Assembly (NCBI GenBank): GCA_016296575.1
Contig: JAEDJA010000010.1
Coordinates: 1 to 64,000 of the forward strand
Direction: 5' to 3'
From: Treponema sp.
Lineage (GTDB): Bacteria > Spirochaetota > Spirochaetia > Treponematales > Treponemataceae
Length of the DNA: 64,000 nucleotides
The notes beneath the pieces are model-generated. The model worked only from the letters and a program-made list of their open reading frames with translations. It did no database searches and was not told the origin of the DNA. Shown in pieces: positions 55,201 to 64,000 of the stretch. Each line of letters starts with the position of its first letter. Position 1 is the first letter of the stretch. The position numbers were made by a program, and so were the translations under genes.

Positions 55201-58200
55201 GTAAAGTAACTGATTCGTTTGCAATTTCAATTGACTCTACTGCTCCTGTATTTGACAGTGTAAAAGCAGATACAAAAGAAGTTGATAAGAACCTTTATGT
55301 TCCAGGAGATCATACTATTACCATTACAGTAAGCGATGATAATGGTATTTCAAAACTTGAATACCTTGATGGAACAATTTATAAAGCTCTTACTGATTCA
55401 AAAGGAACAAATCCTAAAATATATACACACAGGATTTCAGGTAAAGGAACTACATTTACTGGTTATAAATATAAGATTACAGACCTTTATGGTCGTGAAA
55501 CAGAAAAGCAGCTGGAATACAATATTGATGCAGCTGATCCAACTGTAGACATGACAAAGGTAACAGTTTCTTCAAAACAGACAGCTGCAACAAGTAACCT
55601 TGCCAATACATGGTTCAATGAAAAGTCTCTTACAATCGTTGGTGCAAACGGGGTTGTAAAAGATTTGAACCTTGAAAAAGAAGTGGCAGTTAGTGTAACA
55701 GGCGACAGTACTGATTCTTATGAAACAGAAATGACAGTAACTGGTGCTACAGCTGCAGAAAAAACCGGTAAATTTGAATATACACGCCGAATTAAAGAAG
55801 ACGGTATTTCAAAACTTACCTTTACATTTAAAGACAAAGCAGAACGAATAAAAACAGGTGAAATTTCTGTAAAAGTAGATACAAATGCACCTAAACTGAA
55901 AACAAAAGCAGGTGCTGCTGATTATACCGTAACAGGAATTAACAGTGAAAATTATACTTCTGGTGATTCTCTTAAAGTAAGTTTCAACGCTATTGATGAA
56001 TTTGGCGGTACAAATGGTGAATCTTCTGCAAACAAAGCAAATGTATCAGGATTAAAAGTTGCCTATATTGGTACAAAAGATGCATTTACCGTTGATGATG
56101 CTATAACTACTATTGATCTTACTGGAAAGGAAGCAGGTGTTACAGACAAATCTATTGATATTTCTGGATACACAGGAAACCTTAAACTTTACCTGCTTCT
56201 TGTAGATGGTGCAGGAAATAAATCGGAATATACAAAAATTGCTGATTTCAATATTGACCGTACAAAACCAGAAGTAACAATTGATACCGTAAAAGATGCA
56301 GACAACACAACACCTGAAACAGAGATTAACAAAATTCTGGTACTTACTGGATCTGTCAGCGAAGATAACCTTCCATCTGGTGCAAAGGCAAAACTTTACG
56401 TTGTAACAAAAGGTGCCACAGTAGCCGCAAATGCAAAAGCAGTTGAAGAAAAAGAAATCGATCCTTCAACAAAAGCATGGTCTATTTCATATGTTACAAG
56501 TACAGATGGTGAAAAAGACTTTGTTGTTCAGGTAACTGATAAATCAGGTCTTATTGGAGAAAACAGAAAAACACTTACAGTAAAACAGGATACAGACCGT
56601 CCGTTTGTAACATTCAAAAACATCAGTAAAAAACCTGTAATTACTTTGAATGAAGGAAAAATTACCGGTAGTATTTCCGATGATGATGACACAGATTCAG
56701 CTGTAGTTTCAAAACTTGAGTTCATGCTTACTTATGGTTCAGAGAATACAAAAGTAAACTTCGGTACAGCTGAAAGTCCAAATTACTGGAAAGAAGCAAC
56801 TGTTACAGGTGACTCATGGGAAATTGACATCGGTAATACTGACCGAACATACACTTTGTATACAAAAGTAACCGATAATAAGGGAACTGTCTTTACAAAT
56901 GCCACAGCAGCTGATGCAGGTTTGCCAGAAGGAACAACAATTGTAAATCCAAAACTTCTTACAGCTGGTGTTGCCGAAGATCCTACAACTGACCCATACA
57001 TATTCAGCGTAGACTGTACTCCTCCTAAAATTGATAGCGTAAAAGTTGCACTTAAAGCATACAATGCATCTACTAATACTTATGCTGAAAACTACGGAAA
57101 CTTTGAAACATTCGTAGATAACCAGATTTACGGTGGTAAAGAAAAACGATACGCAGGTCTTCAGATTAAGGCTCATGATGAGATCACAACAGATCCTAAA
57201 GACCTTACAGTTTCAGTACAGCTTGGAGAAGCAGCCGCAGTAACATTAGGTGAAAGTAATTACGATGCTACTACTAAACTGTACACATACGACATTGATT
57301 TCTCAGATATTAAAACAGTTACAAACTCAAGTGGTACATTGGATCAGCAGGATGATGGAACACTTATTATCTTTGTAAATGTTGCTGATAAATCTGGAAA
57401 ACCGGTAACAGAAACACACTTCCTTACCGTAGATAATGTTGGTCCAGATATTGTAGAAAATGTTTCTCCTTCACGTACTACAACAATGACCAGTCTCTTT
57501 GATATGTCAGGTACAGTTCGCGATAACGAAGGTGGTATTGGTGTAAAAAAACTGTCATATTGTGTTCCAGAATTTACAGGTGAAAGTGGAACAACAAAAC
57601 CAACAGAACCAACAAGTGATAGCATTAAATGGATTAACAGTTCAACAGCAGATAATCCTACAAACCTCACATTTACAGGCGGAGTTTCTTTCAGTATTCA
57701 GTTCAAAGGTGAATACGCATTGAACAAGAATGGAACAGAGATTAAAGACGAATATGAAGGCTATCTTGAAAACGATCTTTATCAGATTCCAGTCTGGTTC
57801 AAAATTGAAGATGAATATGGTAACGTTGGATACAATACAGATAATACAATCAAATATGATCCAAACGGCGACCGTCCAACACTTACAGTATTGAACCCAG
57901 TTGAAAATGAATCTGTTCGTCTTTATTCAGGTGAATTAAAACCTTACGTTGTACTTGGCGGTACATTCAGCATGCAGGGTATTGCTTCCGATGATGAAGG
58001 AATTTCTGGTGTATATGTACAGTATGATTACAATGGTGATGGAGAATTCAACGATACAGATAAAGAATGGCTTGAAAGTAAAGGTTATACGGTAAAAACT
58101 CTGGAAGAATGGACTAAGGAAGCTCTTGAGATTACTTCAGAGGGAACAACTGGTCTTCCAGCTGCACGTAAAAATGAATGGGCAATTAGAGTAAACGGAA

Positions 58201-61200
58201 CTACAACATGGAATACCACATTTAATACCGATGAACTTCCAGAAGAAACAAAAAAATGTCTGGAAATTGGTAAAACAAAAGATGATGGTACTCCAATGAA
58301 CCCAGATAATGACACAATGAATGTTCGTATTTGTGCTGTAGATGCTGATACATCAAACGGTGCTTGTGTAAGTGGTTGGGATCTTATTCATGTATCTGTA
58401 AACCGTTCTATTCCACAGATTAATCTTAAACTTAAGCGTTATGATTTAGATCCAAATACTAATGCTTCTGCTAAAGTAGTTGAAGAAAAGCCATATTCAA
58501 AAGATGTTTATCTTACAGGTAAATACTGGTTCCTTGAAGGTGACGTAAAAGATACAGATGGTATTAACTCTATTGGTTATTCAAACTCAACAATCTTTAG
58601 TGGTTACGCAGTAGACAATGGAGATATTGCAACTGGAGATGCCAACACAACAGCCGCTTCTCATGCTACAAAAGTGGACATTGAAAACAATGAAAATGCC
58701 CATAACTTTACTTTAAAAATTCCAATCACTACTGAAGAAAATGTAAATACATTAACCAGATTTACTCTTACCATTACAGCACAGGATAACAATGGTGATA
58801 TGAACAAACGTAAGACAAAATCTGAAAGTTACTATATCAACATTGATAATACTGCTCCTGAATTCTGGAAGGGAGAAACAGATGGAAATGGTATCCCTAA
58901 TGAAGCAGAATTTAGCGTATATCGTGATGGTTATGGTGGAACAGATCTTAATGATGAAAACAATCTGCAAGAAAACTATCTGCGAAACTACAATGGTCCA
59001 AAAATGACTATTGGTTCGGCTGCAAAAGAAACAGGATCTGGTTTTGATAAAGCAGTATTCTATTTCAAACGAACAGGAAAGAACGTAGTTTATAATGTTC
59101 AGAAAGCTTCAACAGATAATGTAACTACTGAATCTACTGCAAATGCAACATCATATGCTAATGCAGAGGGAAAAGTATATGAAGAGAATTATGGAAACTT
59201 GTTCTTCAAAGATAATCTTCCTGTACTTAAGAAAGAAGTAAGTCGTGATGAATCAAATGTTTACAAACTGGGCTTAACTGGGATTGGATCAAATACCAAT
59301 ATTCACGTAGGTGGACTTGTTTACATTGGTGGTTCATATAGAACGATTAGTAAAGTAGAAGCTGACTATGTTGAAATTAGTGGTGACTCAGTACCGCTAA
59401 GATACACTGACGCATACTTTGTTTATGCAAGTGTAGTAGATACATCTGGAGAAGATGGCAGTAATCCAAATGAAAATGGTGATAAAGACGGCTTGTTTGA
59501 AAGTCTTACAATCAGAAATGATTTTGCTGTTTGGGATGCCACCTTCAACACTGCAAATATTCCTGACGGTCCTATTGAACTTCATGTTGTAGTATTTGAT
59601 AAAGCTGGAAACGTAAATCACAATTATGTAGAAACACGTATCTGGAATAATCCACCTCGTCTTGCAAAAGTAGCCATTGGTACTGACTTAAATGGTGATG
59701 GCAATATTTCTAAAAATGATGGGGAAATTAGTGAATTTGAACATACAAAACTCACAACTTCTGATGGTGACTACTTCCGTGAGGATGGTAAGTACTACAA
59801 TCAGGTTTGGAACATCACTTACGATTATGCAAAATCTAAACTTAAGGACGATAAATCTATTGACTGGAAGATTAAGAACAAGCTCTATGTAAAACCAGAA
59901 TTTGTTGGTGGAAACGGAGATATCTACTATAAATACACTAAAGAGGTTGGAAACGGAGAGGGTAAAAAACTTACTACCGCTTCTACAGGTGATTTCTCAA
60001 GTGTAACTGCATATACAAATAACGCTGTTCTTGGAAAACTTCAACCAAACGACGATACAAATGGATATATTGAACTTATAAATAATGTAATCGATTCAAC
60101 AACCGGTGAATACAGCGGAGAAGGAGATGTTACTCCAAACACTTACCAGTTCAGCTTCTGGGATTCAACAGACGATCTTATACCAGGTAGCAAAACAGAA
60201 GGTGAAGCTTCTCAGTGGACCGTTCTGAACGTTGAACTGGCTCAGGATCTTGTGGACAGCATTGCACCAACAGTAACTATTACACCGTTCTTCTGGAAAG
60301 GACGTGGTAGTGGCAATAACTCCGTACAGTGGAAAACTGTAGATGGTGAAGAAATAGCTCTTGGTCATATTGAACTTGAAGGCGATTTTACAGGAACAGA
60401 TCTTACTGGATATACTGTTCCTGCAGCTGATCCTATTGGTACAGAAGGACAGGCTGGTTATGTTCCTGCCCGAGCTGCTACAGACTTTGGTAACGACCCT
60501 AAAGTTTCTGGAAAAATTGTAATTCGTGGTTCAATCTATGATGAAACTCGCCTTGAAACACTTAAGTTCAGTTTTGATGACCTTATGGCAGAACAGACTT
60601 ATGAATACAATAACACTAACAAAACCTGGACAGGTACTATGTCTGGAGATGGCTGGTCTTTAACATTGAATAATACAGCTGCTTCTCAAGATGGACACAC
60701 AGTTACATGGGAACTTAACATTGATACTGCCAAACTTACAGGAAAAGCTGGTCTCGATAAATGTGTAAGAGTAAGTGCTTATGATGGTGATTACGACAAT
60801 ACTAATGAAAAAACAGAAACATACCAGATGGACGTTGTTCCATATGTTGTGGAGGTTATAACTGAACTTTCTTCATTGAACGCCAACGCAAGTATTTACA
60901 ACCGCACAGCTTTGGGTCACTATCTAGTACGTGGTGCCGCAAGAAATGCTGCTTCTGGAAAAATGAACACCACAAAAGGTGAAACAATAACCTTTAAGGG
61001 CTTCAACTTGAATGTAAATGATACAGCCAGCGATAATTATGAAGAAGTTACCAAAGAAGTAACCCCTGATATGACTTCTGGAGAATTTGTTCCAACAGTA
61101 AACGGTATTCCTGCCATCAACAACATTAATAACAACAATGCCAAAGGTGCATATACAGGTACTATTACTGACGATATAGGTAAAGGTGCCTCTTATGACT

Positions 61201-62810
61201 CAGAATACGAAACTCTGGTAAAATGGGCTTACAACCGCCTTCCAAACAACGAAAACAACAACCTCCTGAACGATGACATCTACTTCGACGTATGGGACAT
61301 CAACGACCGAGCAGCGGTACCAGCTCAGGGAAAACTTGAAGGCGTTCATATGTCTATTGCACCTGCTACAAGTGTTTATAATAACAAGAATATGATTCAG
61401 TTTGGTGCAGCCTTTGGTAATATGATGTTTGGTCTGGGAACAACAGGAGAAACAGGAACAACTCCATATTCACTTGCTTCTTGGAATACTCGAGGTACTC
61501 AAAATAGTGACTCCATTATGGTAGGAGGAAATGGATTCCACATTGATGGAAACGGAAATACATGGGCAACCAACTATAACGGTGAAGAAATTGAAGTTTA
61601 TGCCGTTGTAGGCTCTTTGTTTGGAAATACCGACATGAAAGATCATACGAGAGCCAACTCTCAGATAGGTCTTGAAAAATATCAGCAGGATGGAAACCGT
61701 ATGAAGACTCGATTCCAGTCTACATCTATGGCTTCTACTACAGGTGATAAGCTAACAAATCTGTATCTTGCATATTATGATGCTCTCAATGACCAGATAC
61801 GCTTCCGAGCAGGTGGAATTAACGGTGATACGGCTGGTGATGGCTATGGGCAGCTTAAAAATGCTTATAAATCCATATCATCAACTACTGATGCCAAATA
61901 CAACACCGACATCAAAAATGTTCAGGTAATTGCAGGAAGTTCTACAGCACTTGGGGCAGGTCCTTCAATTGGTAAATCTCGAAATGCCGGAAACTTTGTC
62001 TCTATTGATGTAATAAAAGCAAACTCAAAAGGTAATTCAAAATCAACTGATGTAGTTGTAGCTGTTTGGTACGATGCGACTAATAACCAGATGATGTACA
62101 GTTATACAGAATCACCACTCAAAAACTCTGGTGCTGCTACTGGTGATAATGGAGAAATTGATAACCCTGCTGGCGGTTGGTCTGATCCAGAAACAATCTT
62201 TACTGGTGGTGGTGAATACTGTCAGATTAAAGTAGATGCAAATGGTGGTATTCATATGGCAGCTTATGCCAACGGTAACCTTGAATATGCATACAAATCA
62301 AGTTATACAGGAGCAACTGTTACAACTACAGTAGATTCCATTTTTGACACTGGTACTCACGTTACACTTGATGTAGCTCTTGTTGATTCAAAACCTGTTC
62401 CATATATCGGTTACTACGCAGGTTCAAAACCAAAATATGCTTATCTCAAAAAAACTGATGATTATACATCAGAAGGACTTTCCGGAGTAGTTTCTGGTTC
62501 CGACTTGGTTAATCAGAACTGGGAAATCAGTGTAATACCAACAAAAAGTACACTTTGCCTTAGTTCTGCAGAAAAGATTAACGTAGGTGTATGGAAAACA
62601 AATAAAGGCGTTCTAAACTGGTCTACAACAGACGGGAATGCTATAAGTGAAACTAAAACTAACATAGGTACTACAACCTGGACTCAGAAGAGTACAAGTA
62701 CAACAGCAACTGTATACGGTAACGGTACCAAAAACGGTGTTGTAGCCTACGTTGTTGAAAACAAGGGTACTAATTCCATCACCTGTCTAGAAACCGCACA
62801 AAAGCGCTAG
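49263..62810 (+). CDS. Giant Ig-repeat lipoprotein, 4515 aa
   Basis: The start is the ATG at 49263, 7 bp after GAGG. Lipoprotein signal ends FIFTNISC (Cys27), so it is anchored and may be surface-exposed. From about 35 to 3880 the chain is a string of roughly 35-40 bacterial Ig-like domains of 80-110 residues, each with a hinge such as IDNTAPVF, VDTASPTL or IDGTAPSF. Three EF-hand-like Ca loops are visible: YDYNGDGEFNDTD near 2920, TDGNGIPNEAE near 3205 and DLNGDGNISKNDGE near 3476. The last 490 residues differ and look like a beta-propeller or sialidase-type domain (GEYCQIKVDANGGIHMAAYANGNLEYAYKSS). Probably an adhesin or polysaccharide-binding stalk. Confidence 0.85.
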   Translation: MKNVRRFGKFFACGLFTFLFIFTNISCEIGLGEAVDIDRPTVEITYPSKETVPVIRDSFVMAGNTTDDKGVNYIKVTARNASTGVTYEPKVIQMNGITNGQWQINLNLPLDANNKPVDDTDPTSVFDHWELPDAKYSFEVEAIDWQNKSSGSASITLEIDNTAPVFIASKPGAESAAEATKFGTTLKVNGAVAEDHDVSYLKLEVFEIDANNDKTTPVTSLKQTNVPTAGGINVVFADLNRSGTLQNNFNTICGSDDKNDVPFWAELEFSDNAKEYKNPSAGGATDTTGNVTRSFYLSDSLAKKDLTKNKNVNEIKEALTAVGTSDIKTELDGLKKENVFFSLNRISNPTFHIGSNAYTNTSNSVSPKANKGMTVTVTYEAGKDQVNIDPASVRLYLIGPIANYTEDIGKKVFNTSDWITSSKTPKSALNGKKDYNEYTYTVDADKTKFGTAAKIPVYELENKTNANFHLIASATSLNFDYEISPKEKDQVNVSPRPTSETAVDLSSGSIYLLVAVGEDVEDHSIVCKEDNFYGFTAETSGTAPRPEFLNKTDTDLTEPEKTDNKTNLGMSSYTNSKEFVYKGKTTITDGATLKEVTYKVQIIDKDGKKVQTGTTSDGAAGGPVFKGKVTNASTGTWEISYPKDPNDTSNYVKDLGGNVGWHGWDGLTTGNYTVEFLVNATDSGDRTSGWIYRSVTMDIENPVFSITEVVPAIEKNSKKYVNGNASFKFEASDNTNIESITYDLKVAGKTKISNESAGKGPAGKIDWDSTASGTEGEEALTLDVKVTDKAGNTKTFSNVLSGYYVDQNTDKPVITLASADDNVNDKKTISTSKKNLFTNSSDKAANIDVTVEDDDALKRVKAYYVDPENETLSESDAQCFYNSDNVADNTKVNGKVKANLSIPLSKNGKPFEKGYYKVRIVVEDKNYNSASDKFSKNQTKDFFIGITNELPTIHVTTTDEWVKAGSRNEEAEKANVSEVSGKTVIYIKGEVNSVAKTVTPTYKIGNGTATLAEKIYPASNKFTDKIIIASTEKDKPVVVTYYSTDDYGQDSATEDYTIKIDGTAPSFTKASIKWKTNTETDLSIYSKTDNVVVIDTTAIDGSNKDSVDSGVESIEYIVSTTKTDNPDNTLGTWKPITIGETKEVTVADGISYIYVRTIDKVGNVGYYDKFGSSQDKKYLEVKADTNKPRIDNLTIDKEHTYGEKVTITGTASDSAGLDKIEVYLNNTKSKTISCSGDKTREFTIDLDTTTIAALTEGRVDVKVTATDVGGNDPTEKTAKFVYDKTGPALTVASPSASEWLNKNSVDVMLNITDAAKAEIKYVFYKMAASAPEIPNATSDSNKLNRVTETWSGWEKGITGTGTGANKTWKIPLTGLAQGEENKIWITAVDEYGNAEKPVSHVIKVDTASPTLSNTAFNNVVIGTETELIKNVKTFTLSGDFADTASKVTITAKRKDLNDPLTVTYTSAKTGKWSVSQSNLANGNYTYEITASDETGNSTTETVTITVDTETPAYTSLKVKSGENAEENYNTNGKWYSTSTLKLKGVWKDQYSGVKELKYWIKSDGTLTTEAALGTEDSTITSAIGADYATNYSWEFDQNFSFENGKKYLYVMPVDEAGNKGEIKCFKLYIDTEKPVLENVSKSTVYKQKGKDFTITGKLSDVHSGTRTTKPVVVTGKGEGSGGLAETEIASSTLNGDGTFTITVDGTKLKKSNGTYDSEYTITVTGYDNVNNHESTSFKLVIDGNGPKIETNNITKFYDQATRTVNGDVTIQGIITDTEDQVASRDISIYNADDVTVNGTTKAVTVKSGKTKLTLPAGTITDNNENDKANWNYKIDTTKLTNGSYVVALSAKDTAGNETVIGELLKVDQTTDTPVISPSNYNDAPTDANISAGTNRFDTAGNNKIMASIVDDDKLSSVKVEYSTTGIDGSWKIVKNAGKTNINNASYQLEAALVDENGDALLAGKYYLRITAVDTEGKTAGKVTDSFAISIDSTAPVFDSVKADTKEVDKNLYVPGDHTITITVSDDNGISKLEYLDGTIYKALTDSKGTNPKIYTHRISGKGTTFTGYKYKITDLYGRETEKQLEYNIDAADPTVDMTKVTVSSKQTAATSNLANTWFNEKSLTIVGANGVVKDLNLEKEVAVSVTGDSTDSYETEMTVTGATAAEKTGKFEYTRRIKEDGISKLTFTFKDKAERIKTGEISVKVDTNAPKLKTKAGAADYTVTGINSENYTSGDSLKVSFNAIDEFGGTNGESSANKANVSGLKVAYIGTKDAFTVDDAITTIDLTGKEAGVTDKSIDISGYTGNLKLYLLLVDGAGNKSEYTKIADFNIDRTKPEVTIDTVKDADNTTPETEINKILVLTGSVSEDNLPSGAKAKLYVVTKGATVAANAKAVEEKEIDPSTKAWSISYVTSTDGEKDFVVQVTDKSGLIGENRKTLTVKQDTDRPFVTFKNISKKPVITLNEGKITGSISDDDDTDSAVVSKLEFMLTYGSENTKVNFGTAESPNYWKEATVTGDSWEIDIGNTDRTYTLYTKVTDNKGTVFTNATAADAGLPEGTTIVNPKLLTAGVAEDPTTDPYIFSVDCTPPKIDSVKVALKAYNASTNTYAENYGNFETFVDNQIYGGKEKRYAGLQIKAHDEITTDPKDLTVSVQLGEAAAVTLGESNYDATTKLYTYDIDFSDIKTVTNSSGTLDQQDDGTLIIFVNVADKSGKPVTETHFLTVDNVGPDIVENVSPSRTTTMTSLFDMSGTVRDNEGGIGVKKLSYCVPEFTGESGTTKPTEPTSDSIKWINSSTADNPTNLTFTGGVSFSIQFKGEYALNKNGTEIKDEYEGYLENDLYQIPVWFKIEDEYGNVGYNTDNTIKYDPNGDRPTLTVLNPVENESVRLYSGELKPYVVLGGTFSMQGIASDDEGISGVYVQYDYNGDGEFNDTDKEWLESKGYTVKTLEEWTKEALEITSEGTTGLPAARKNEWAIRVNGTTTWNTTFNTDELPEETKKCLEIGKTKDDGTPMNPDNDTMNVRICAVDADTSNGACVSGWDLIHVSVNRSIPQINLKLKRYDLDPNTNASAKVVEEKPYSKDVYLTGKYWFLEGDVKDTDGINSIGYSNSTIFSGYAVDNGDIATGDANTTAASHATKVDIENNENAHNFTLKIPITTEENVNTLTRFTLTITAQDNNGDMNKRKTKSESYYINIDNTAPEFWKGETDGNGIPNEAEFSVYRDGYGGTDLNDENNLQENYLRNYNGPKMTIGSAAKETGSGFDKAVFYFKRTGKNVVYNVQKASTDNVTTESTANATSYANAEGKVYEENYGNLFFKDNLPVLKKEVSRDESNVYKLGLTGIGSNTNIHVGGLVYIGGSYRTISKVEADYVEISGDSVPLRYTDAYFVYASVVDTSGEDGSNPNENGDKDGLFESLTIRNDFAVWDATFNTANIPDGPIELHVVVFDKAGNVNHNYVETRIWNNPPRLAKVAIGTDLNGDGNISKNDGEISEFEHTKLTTSDGDYFREDGKYYNQVWNITYDYAKSKLKDDKSIDWKIKNKLYVKPEFVGGNGDIYYKYTKEVGNGEGKKLTTASTGDFSSVTAYTNNAVLGKLQPNDDTNGYIELINNVIDSTTGEYSGEGDVTPNTYQFSFWDSTDDLIPGSKTEGEASQWTVLNVELAQDLVDSIAPTVTITPFFWKGRGSGNNSVQWKTVDGEEIALGHIELEGDFTGTDLTGYTVPAADPIGTEGQAGYVPARAATDFGNDPKVSGKIVIRGSIYDETRLETLKFSFDDLMAEQTYEYNNTNKTWTGTMSGDGWSLTLNNTAASQDGHTVTWELNIDTAKLTGKAGLDKCVRVSAYDGDYDNTNEKTETYQMDVVPYVVEVITELSSLNANASIYNRTALGHYLVRGAARNAASGKMNTTKGETITFKGFNLNVNDTASDNYEEVTKEVTPDMTSGEFVPTVNGIPAINNINNNNAKGAYTGTITDDIGKGASYDSEYETLVKWAYNRLPNNENNNLLNDDIYFDVWDINDRAAVPAQGKLEGVHMSIAPATSVYNNKNMIQFGAAFGNMMFGLGTTGETGTTPYSLASWNTRGTQNSDSIMVGGNGFHIDGNGNTWATNYNGEEIEVYAVVGSLFGNTDMKDHTRANSQIGLEKYQQDGNRMKTRFQSTSMASTTGDKLTNLYLAYYDALNDQIRFRAGGINGDTAGDGYGQLKNAYKSISSTTDAKYNTDIKNVQVIAGSSTALGAGPSIGKSRNAGNFVSIDVIKANSKGNSKSTDVVVAVWYDATNNQMMYSYTESPLKNSGAATGDNGEIDNPAGGWSDPETIFTGGGEYCQIKVDANGGIHMAAYANGNLEYAYKSSYTGATVTTTVDSIFDTGTHVTLDVALVDSKPVPYIGYYAGSKPKYAYLKKTDDYTSEGLSGVVSGSDLVNQNWEISVIPTKSTLCLSSAEKINVGVWKTNKGVLNWSTTDGNAISETKTNIGTTTWTQKSTSTTATVYGNGTKNGVVAYVVENKGTNSITCLETAQKR

Positions 62811-62832
62811 ATTAGGGCAAAAAAAGTAATAA

Positions 62833-62860
62833 TTAAGTGAGTTTAAGATATTGCCGATAA
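62833..62860 (+). promoter_or_regulatory. Sigma-28-like promoter before the second giant lipoprotein
   Basis: TTAAGTGA (weak -35) and, 12 bp later, a perfect GCCGATAA (62853-62860), 20 bp before the ATG at 62880. Same arrangement as at 49168-49195. Confidence 0.55.
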
Positions 62861-62879
62861 GAGAGATGAGGTAGTCTGT

Positions 62880-64000
62880 ATGAAGAGAATGAAGAAAAGA
62901 CTTTTAAGAAATGCAGTATCAGCTGCTTTAACACTTCTATTAATTGGGTCAACTATTTCCTGTGAAGTAGGACTTGGTACCTCGGTTGACGTTGATCGAC
63001 CTACAGTAGAAATTTCATATCCTCCTAAAAAAGAAGCAGTTATTCGTGACTGGTTCGTTGTCAGCGGTAATGCTGGTGACGATAAAGGCATGGATTATAT
63101 TCGCGTTACTGTTACCAATCTCTCTTCAGGTGTACAGGAAGACGTTATTACTCTCTCTCAGAACGGCTCAACACAGACTAACTGGAAAATTAAACTCAAT
63201 GAAAATCCTGTTTATGATTCAGAATTGGGTATTTATCGTTACAAACTCCTTGATGGAAAATACTCTATTGATGCAGAAGCAGTGGACTTGGAAGGTAAAT
63301 CTTCTGGTTTGTCTTCTATCGTAGTAGAAATTGATAATACTGCTCCATTCTTTATTTCCAATAAACCTGGTTCAGAACTTGTAAATTACCCTTCAGAATA
63401 TGGTTCCGACCTTAATATTGCAGGTACTGTAGCAGAAGACCACGACCTTTATAAAATGGAAATGGTTGTTACTAAATCAGACGGAACTTCAGAAACTCTT
63501 GTAAAAACAAATATCCCTACTGCAGATGTAGATAACGGTGTATCTTTTGCAAAATGGGACGATGATTCTACTAAATACAAAGTTCTCTATGGAAACAACA
63601 TTGATGCCGGAGATATTACATTTGTTACCAGTATTACTCTGGAAGACAGCGCTAAAGTTTTCCAGGATCCTTCTGATAAGGAAGGGGTTGCAAATGGTAA
63701 TAAAACTAGTAATTTCTATATTACCGATAAACTTCATCAATTAATTGCTAAGAACCAAAAAGGTTTGAACGCCAGCGAAATTAAAGATGTTTTAAATGGA
63801 ACCAGTACTCTTGATTCAACAATTCAGAATGAAGTAAAAACTGTTCTCAAAGAAAAGAAGTCTCCAAATGTATATTTCTCTTTGAACCCAAAAAATTCTC
63901 CTTCTTACAATATTGGTGCATTTGCTTATAAAACAAATGATAAAATTGGTGCTGAAGCAAGTAACGGTATGACTATTTCAGTACAGTATACTTCTGGTCT
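62880..64000 (+). CDS. Second Ig-repeat lipoprotein, 5' part; continues past the window
   Basis: The frame is open to the last base, giving 373 residues of a longer protein. Signal peptide MKRMKKRLLRNAVSAALTLL to a lipobox Cys in GSTISC. The mature start CEVGLGTSVDVDRPTVEISYP is nearly the same as that of the 4515-residue protein (CEIGLGEAVDIDRPTVEITYP), and the homology continues through IRDWFVVSGNAGDDKG, DGKYSIDAEAVDLEGKSSG and VEIDNTAPFFISNKPGS. So the two genes arose by tandem duplication. AGGT lies 8 bp before the ATG. The end, length and C-terminal domain are unknown. Confidence 0.88.
   Translation, partial: MKRMKKRLLRNAVSAALTLLLIGSTISCEVGLGTSVDVDRPTVEISYPPKKEAVIRDWFVVSGNAGDDKGMDYIRVTVTNLSSGVQEDVITLSQNGSTQTNWKIKLNENPVYDSELGIYRYKLLDGKYSIDAEAVDLEGKSSGLSSIVVEIDNTAPFFISNKPGSELVNYPSEYGSDLNIAGTVAEDHDLYKMEMVVTKSDGTSETLVKTNIPTADVDNGVSFAKWDDDSTKYKVLYGNNIDAGDITFVTSITLEDSAKVFQDPSDKEGVANGNKTSNFYITDKLHQLIAKNQKGLNASEIKDVLNGTSTLDSTIQNEVKTVLKEKKSPNVYFSLNPKNSPSYNIGAFAYKTNDKIGAEASNGMTISVQYTSG

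Overview
The window is a chromosomal segment of a low-to-mid GC spirochaete, most like a plant-fibre-degrading gut or rumen Treponema. Support: spirochaete-style lipoprotein signals (short lipoboxes such as FISC, FTSC, NISC), an HPr/HPr-kinase pair, several xylan and cellulose genes, and the spirochaetal gene content around dnaA. This is inferred from protein character; no database was searched.

Layout. 1-9.2 kb: the end of a cellobiose phosphorylase, an FMN-dependent oxidoreductase, small unknown genes, purB, a PD-(D/E)XK-like gene, an array of six hairpins with a 74-bp period, a decayed MATE transporter and xylB. 9.4-13.4 kb: exonuclease III, a PAS-GGDEF protein and a beta-lactamase-fold hydrolase. 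13.5-16.5 kb (minus): hprK-ptsH-lexA-holA, read as one operon. 16.5-24 kb: a CrtI-like oxidoreductase, a GH43 lipoprotein, a beta-helix-like lipoprotein, two related FKBP proteins (one fused to a cyclophilin) and a secreted protein of unknown function. 23.4-35.7 kb: the replication and translation core. On the minus strand it reads dnaA, dnaN, recF, a DUF721/DciA-like gene, rpmH, rnpA, yidD, yidC, khpB; on the plus strand gyrB-gyrA.

35.7-38.36 kb holds no credible gene. It contains nine ParB-binding parS sites (eight perfect, one with a single mismatch), several copies of a short inverted-repeat element, DnaA-box-like words and one strong hairpin-terminator or small-RNA candidate. With the dnaN-dnaA gap it marks the replication-origin domain. 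38.4-43.9 kb: pyrF, a TraB/PrgY-like membrane protein, a TPR lipoprotein and a membrane-anchored protein. 43.9-49 kb is a xylan locus: a secreted and a cytoplasmic GH10 xylanase in one operon, a bioY-like gene divergent from it, and a cytoplasmic acetyl esterase. 49.3-64 kb: a 4515-residue lipoprotein made of many Ig-like repeats, followed by the start of a paralogue that runs off the window.

The carbohydrate genes make a plausible chain: surface GH10 and GH43 lipoproteins cut xylan, cytoplasmic GH10 and esterase finish the oligomers, xylulokinase sends the pentose into metabolism, and GH94 splits cellobiose by phosphorolysis. Two xylan promoters carry the same LacI-type palindrome inside the promoter spacer. 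Several promoters, including those of hprK, bioY and a GH43 gene, sit only 6-8 nt before the ATG with no Shine-Dalgarno sequence, which suggests leaderless mRNAs. Both giant lipoprotein genes are preceded by GCCGATAA, the sigma-28 -10 consensus.
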